Shown here: piece by piece, positions 4,342 to 7,074 of the stretch
Layout: the number at the start of each line of letters is the position of its first letter
Position numbering within the stretch: position 1 is the first letter of the stretch
Assembly: GCA_012727745.1 (NCBI GenBank)
Contig: JAAYGJ010000100.1
Location: 1 to 7,074 of the forward strand
Direction of reading: 5' to 3'
Length of the DNA: 7,074 nt
From: Clostridia bacterium
GTDB taxonomy: Bacteria; Bacillota; DSM-521; Neomoorellales; Neomoorellaceae
The notes under the pieces: model-generated
Database searches by the model: none
Told to the model about the DNA's origin: nothing
Seen by the model: the letters and a program-made list of their open reading frames with translations, nothing else
Position numbers and translations under genes: made by a program

Positions 4342-5739
4342 ATGTTAGAAGCCACTGCCGTCATCCTAGCGGCCGGACAGGGTAAACGGATGCGTTCTGC
4401 AATTCCCAAAGTATTGCACCGGCTAGCCGGACGAACACTGGTAGAGTATGTCCTGGCAGCGGCCAGGGAGGCTGGCATAAACAAGAGCATTTTGGTTATT
4501 GGCCATGGCGCAGTAATAATCCGGGAGACCCTTGGCGATAACTATAACTATGTTTTACAGGAGCCCCAGCTGGGTACCGGTCATGCCCTGGCCCAGGCCC
4601 GAGAGGCTGCCGGTCAGGCTGACACTATTTTAGTACTTAGTGGAGATGTTCCCTTGCTTAAGCCCGGGACCCTGGCCAGGCTTATCGAACGTCACCAGCA
4701 GAGTGGAGCAGTTGTTACCATTTTGACAGCAGAGGTAGACAATCCTAGCGGCTACGGTCGCATCAAGCGTAATAAAGAGCAACGGGTAACGGGCATTGTT
4801 GAAGATAAGGATGCCACGCCCCAGGAGAAACAGATTAACGAAATAAACAGCGGGATTTATTGTTTTGCTTCCTCGTTCCTCTGGCCCGCTCTGGCCAGCT
4901 TAAGGCCGGACAATGTTCAGGGGGAATATTATCTGACTGATGTGGTTGCCCTGGCCTGTCAGCAAGGCTTACCCATTGCGACCCTGATGACCGATACACC
5001 GGAAGAGGTGCAGGGAATTAACGACCGGGCCCAGCTGGCCCGGGCTGGAGCTGTTTTACGCCGGCGGATAAATACTAGCCTGATGCTGGCCGGGGTAAGC
5101 ATTATTGATCCTACTGCCACCTACATTGATATTACTGTTAAGATAGGGGCTGACAGCGTTATCTACCCAGGTACAATTATCGAAGGGGCAACTACTATAG
5201 CTGACGGCTGTATTATTGGGCCAGGTACTACTATTCGTGACAGCCAGGTTGGCCCGGGTACTACTATTACGCAGGCGGTAGTGCAGCAATGCAGTATTGG
5301 GCCCGATTGTAAGATAGGACCTTTTGCTTACTTGCGGCCAGGGACGGTGCTGGAGAAAGGCGTTAAAGTGGGGGATTTTGTGGAAATCAAGGCTTCCTTG
5401 ATCGGTCCGGGCTCCAAGGTACCCCATCTTACTTACCTGGGGGACACAACAGTCGGGGCAAAGGTAAATATTGGTGCGGGAACGATTACCTGTAATTATG
5501 ACGGCCAAAAAAAATGGCAGACAATAATAGAAAACGGTGCCTTTATCGGCAGCAACGCCAATCTGGTGGCTCCAGTTAAAGTAGGTCAGGGTGCGAAGGT
5601 TGGGGCAGGCTCAACTATTACGAAGGATGTTCCGGCCGGAGCCCTGGCTATTGCCAGGCAAAGGCAGGTTAACCTACCCCAGCGGGGTAAAAAAAATGAC
5701 GAGCCAGGCAGGACAATTAATGAAAAAGGCGAACAATGA
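4342..5739 (+). CDS. glmU: bifunctional UDP-N-acetylglucosamine pyrophosphorylase / glucosamine-1-phosphate acetyltransferase (GlmU), 465 aa
   Basis: GlmU acetylates glucosamine-1-phosphate with acetyl-CoA and then uridylylates it with UTP, giving UDP-GlcNAc for peptidoglycan and teichoic acids; it works as a cytosolic trimer. The N-terminal uridylyltransferase domain (1 to about 230) has LAAGQGKRM (9-17), IPKVLH with Lys23, QLGTGHA (76-82), the Mg-binding LSGDVPLL with Asp102, YGRI (138-141), EINSGIY (167-173) and GIND with Asn227, the second metal ligand. From about 252 to 440 the hexapeptide repeats of the left-handed beta-helix follow (IGPGTTI, VGPGTTI and similar), carrying the acetyltransferase site: RPG (332-334), HLTYLGD with the catalytic His362, and NIGAGTITCNYDG (376-388). 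The length is close to the E. coli protein (456 aa); the extra residues form a charged tail after 440. The start has a strong ribosome binding site 7 nt upstream. Its stop overlaps a possible prs start as ATGA. Confidence 0.97.
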   Translation: MLEATAVILAAGQGKRMRSAIPKVLHRLAGRTLVEYVLAAAREAGINKSILVIGHGAVIIRETLGDNYNYVLQEPQLGTGHALAQAREAAGQADTILVLSGDVPLLKPGTLARLIERHQQSGAVVTILTAEVDNPSGYGRIKRNKEQRVTGIVEDKDATPQEKQINEINSGIYCFASSFLWPALASLRPDNVQGEYYLTDVVALACQQGLPIATLMTDTPEEVQGINDRAQLARAGAVLRRRINTSLMLAGVSIIDPTATYIDITVKIGADSVIYPGTIIEGATTIADGCIIGPGTTIRDSQVGPGTTITQAVVQQCSIGPDCKIGPFAYLRPGTVLEKGVKVGDFVEIKASLIGPGSKVPHLTYLGDTTVGAKVNIGAGTITCNYDGQKKWQTIIENGAFIGSNANLVAPVKVGQGAKVGAGSTITKDVPAGALAIARQRQVNLPQRGKKNDEPGRTINEKGEQ

Positions 5740-6725
5740 TTATATCATATATAGATCTGGAGGCCTTAAATAGAGACATGGAGATAGACAAGCGGCGATT
5801 AAAGATTTTTAGCGGCAATGCAAACCCTCGCTTGGCCCAGGAGATTAGCGCCTACCTGGGAGTACCAATGGGGGCAGCTAGAGTCGACCGTTTCCAGGAC
5901 GGTGAAATAAGCCTGGTAATTGACGAGAGTGTGCGCGGTGCCGATGCATTTGTCATCCAGCCTACCTGTGAACCTGTTAATGATAATCTGATGGAGCTGC
6001 TAATTTTGATCGATGCTCTGCGCCGGGCTTCGGCCAAACGTATCACGGCTGTAATACCTTATTATGGCTATGCCCGCCAGGAGCGTAAGACCAGAGCCCG
6101 GGATCCTATTTCAGCCAAGCTGGTAGCTAATTTAATTACTGCTGCCGGGGCTGACCGGGTCGTGGCCATGGATCTCCATGCTGCAGCTATCCAGGGGTTT
6201 TTTGATATCCCGGTGGACCACCTAACAGCGGTACCGATCCTGGCTGACTATTTTAACAGCAAAGGTTTTGATGATGTAATAGCAGTTTCCCCGGATCTTG
6301 GCGGGGTTACCCGTGCCCGCAATTTTGCGGAACGGATTGGGGCCGATATAGCAATAATAGACAAGAAACGCCCAGAACCCAATGTGGCCGAAATAATGAC
6401 CCTCATTGGTGACGTAAAAAATAAAACAGTCATTATGGTAGATGACCTGATCGATACCGCCGGGACGATCTGCCAGGGGGCAGAATCCCTGTTGGAGCAG
6501 GGAGCGAGTGCTGTTTATGCTTGCTGCACCCACCCGGTTCTTTCTGGTCCGGCCCGGGAACGGTTGCTGGCTTCACCACTGCAGGAAGTAGTTATTTGCA
6601 ATACCATTCCCACTGCGGCAAATATGGAGATACCAAAATTAAAAATCTTGTCAGTAGCCCCGCTGTTAGGCGAAGCCATTATTCGCATTTTTAATGACCA
6701 GTCTGTTAGCGAACTTTTTGACTAG
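5736..6725 (+). CDS. prs: ribose-phosphate pyrophosphokinase (PRPP synthetase), 329 aa or 315 aa
   Basis: Transfers pyrophosphate from ATP to ribose-5-phosphate, giving PRPP for purine, pyrimidine, NAD, His and Trp synthesis; a cytosolic class I enzyme that acts as a hexamer. Motifs (329-aa numbering): RLKIFSGNANPRLAQEI (21-37), RFQDGEIS (52-59), PYYGYARQERK (108-118), DLHAAAIQGFFDIPVDHL (146-163), the flexible-loop residues Lys210 and Arg212 in DKKRPEPNVAE, and the PRPP-binding loop VIMVDDLIDTAGTI (232-245). The start is uncertain. ATG 5736 overlaps the glmU stop as ATGA and has AAAAAGG (5723-5729) 6 nt before it. ATG 5778 gives exactly 315 aa, the usual family length, but its GGAGG (5759-5763) is 14 nt away, longer than ideal. 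The first 14 residues are not family-like. The motif DLHAxQIQGFF reads DLHAAAIQGFF here, lacking the commonly seen first Gln. Confidence 0.95.
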   Translation: MIISYIDLEALNRDMEIDKRRLKIFSGNANPRLAQEISAYLGVPMGAARVDRFQDGEISLVIDESVRGADAFVIQPTCEPVNDNLMELLILIDALRRASAKRITAVIPYYGYARQERKTRARDPISAKLVANLITAAGADRVVAMDLHAAAIQGFFDIPVDHLTAVPILADYFNSKGFDDVIAVSPDLGGVTRARNFAERIGADIAIIDKKRPEPNVAEIMTLIGDVKNKTVIMVDDLIDTAGTICQGAESLLEQGASAVYACCTHPVLSGPARERLLASPLQEVVICNTIPTAANMEIPKLKILSVAPLLGEAIIRIFNDQSVSELFD

Positions 6726-7074
6726 GTATTGTCGTCTGGTGGGGGCGCACTGTCTTTTTTACTAACAAAGGGCAGGCGTTCCCAGCGACTGGTTACCGCA
6801 GTTTTTAATTTGCGGGTATAGTGTCCGGCTTCGCCCAGAATATTATTGACGCTGTTGCAGGCTACCTGCCATTTTCCTTTTAACAGGCCAGCGGCCTTGT
6901 GCAAGTTCTCTTCAGCACCGCTTTTAACGATGACGGCGTCGCGGCCGCAGGTGATTACCAGGTTATTTTCTAAAACCCTGGGACTATGAAGCGGGCCGCT
7001 TTTTATTTCCAGCGACCGGATAGTGCCGTCCTGGGGGTCAAAATAAAAGTCATTTACTGTGCCCAGTATAGTGC
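6722..7074 (-). CDS. PRC-barrel domain protein, C-terminal 116 aa; 5' end outside window
   Basis: The minus strand is open from the right edge (first full codon at 7072) to TAG at 6722-6724. The visible start TILGTVNDFYFDPQDGTIRS contains the PRC-barrel pattern G-x-V-x-D-x-x-x-D-x-x-x-G, as in YlmC/YmxH-like proteins and the H-subunit of photosynthetic reaction centres. The following VITCGRDAVIVKSGAEENL continues the small beta barrel. The last 60 residues are a basic, Lys/Arg-rich tail ending in SAPPPDDNT that I do not recognise. PRC-barrel proteins in Bacillota are mostly of unknown role, some linked to RNA processing or sporulation. The gene is convergent with prs and overlaps it by the four bases CTAG. 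The start is not in the window; the in-frame TTG at 6904 lies inside the domain and is not the start. Confidence 0.8.
   Translation of the reverse strand, partial: TILGTVNDFYFDPQDGTIRSLEIKSGPLHSPRVLENNLVITCGRDAVIVKSGAEENLHKAAGLLKGKWQVACNSVNNILGEAGHYTRKLKTAVTSRWERLPFVSKKDSAPPPDDNT

Noticed and set aside
5056..5508. Minus-strand open frame of 150 codons opposite glmU
   Set aside because: It mirrors the hexapeptide-repeat region of GlmU, whose repetitive codons keep the opposite strand open.
6738..6757. Terminator for prs ending in a T6 run
   Set aside because: Only about three base pairs (GTG/CAC) can form before the T run, and the site lies inside the PRC-barrel coding sequence.

Overview
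The window looks like a chromosomal segment of a Gram-positive, probably spore-forming clostridial bacterium (Bacillota; a Moorella/Desulfotomaculum-like Peptococcaceae relative is my best guess). This rests on strong purine-rich Shine-Dalgarno sites, two TTG starts, a ComFB-family protein, a clostridial-type lipoprotein, and the order ispE - regulator - nucleotidyltransferase - glmU - prs. That order resembles the ispE-purR-yabJ-spoVG-glmU-prs neighbourhood of Bacillus. No mobile element, CRISPR array, tRNA or rRNA is visible.

Layout. Positions 1-1002 (minus strand) hold one continuous reading frame for a secreted lipoprotein of a DUF4830-like family. It is broken by a single in-frame TAA at 532-534 and runs off the left edge. 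Positions 1292-1573 (minus) encode a small ComFB-family protein with a Cys cluster; its candidate promoter contains a perfect 12-bp tandem repeat. From 1835 to 6725 five plus-strand genes follow. They are ispE (isoprenoid precursor synthesis), a GntR/FadR-type regulator, a MobA-like nucleotidyltransferase of unknown substrate, glmU (UDP-GlcNAc synthesis) and prs (PRPP synthesis). The final stretch (6722-7074, minus) is the 3' part of a PRC-barrel protein gene that converges on prs, the two stop codons sharing the four bases CTAG.

How the genes work together. IspE, GlmU and Prs supply core precursors: isoprenoids (including the undecaprenyl carrier), UDP-GlcNAc for peptidoglycan, and PRPP for nucleotides and amino acids. 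The regulator and the MobA-like gene are 3 nt apart and probably translationally coupled. glmU and prs may overlap by ATGA. A candidate promoter with an AT-rich near-perfect 24-bp palindrome over its -10 box lies before the regulator gene, so that gene and those downstream may form a separately controlled unit.

Most of the window is ordinary housekeeping DNA. The points worth a second look are the nonsense codon in the lipoprotein, the two structured promoter regions, and the degenerate MobA-like protein beside its distant relative GlmU. I found no clearly new multi-gene system.
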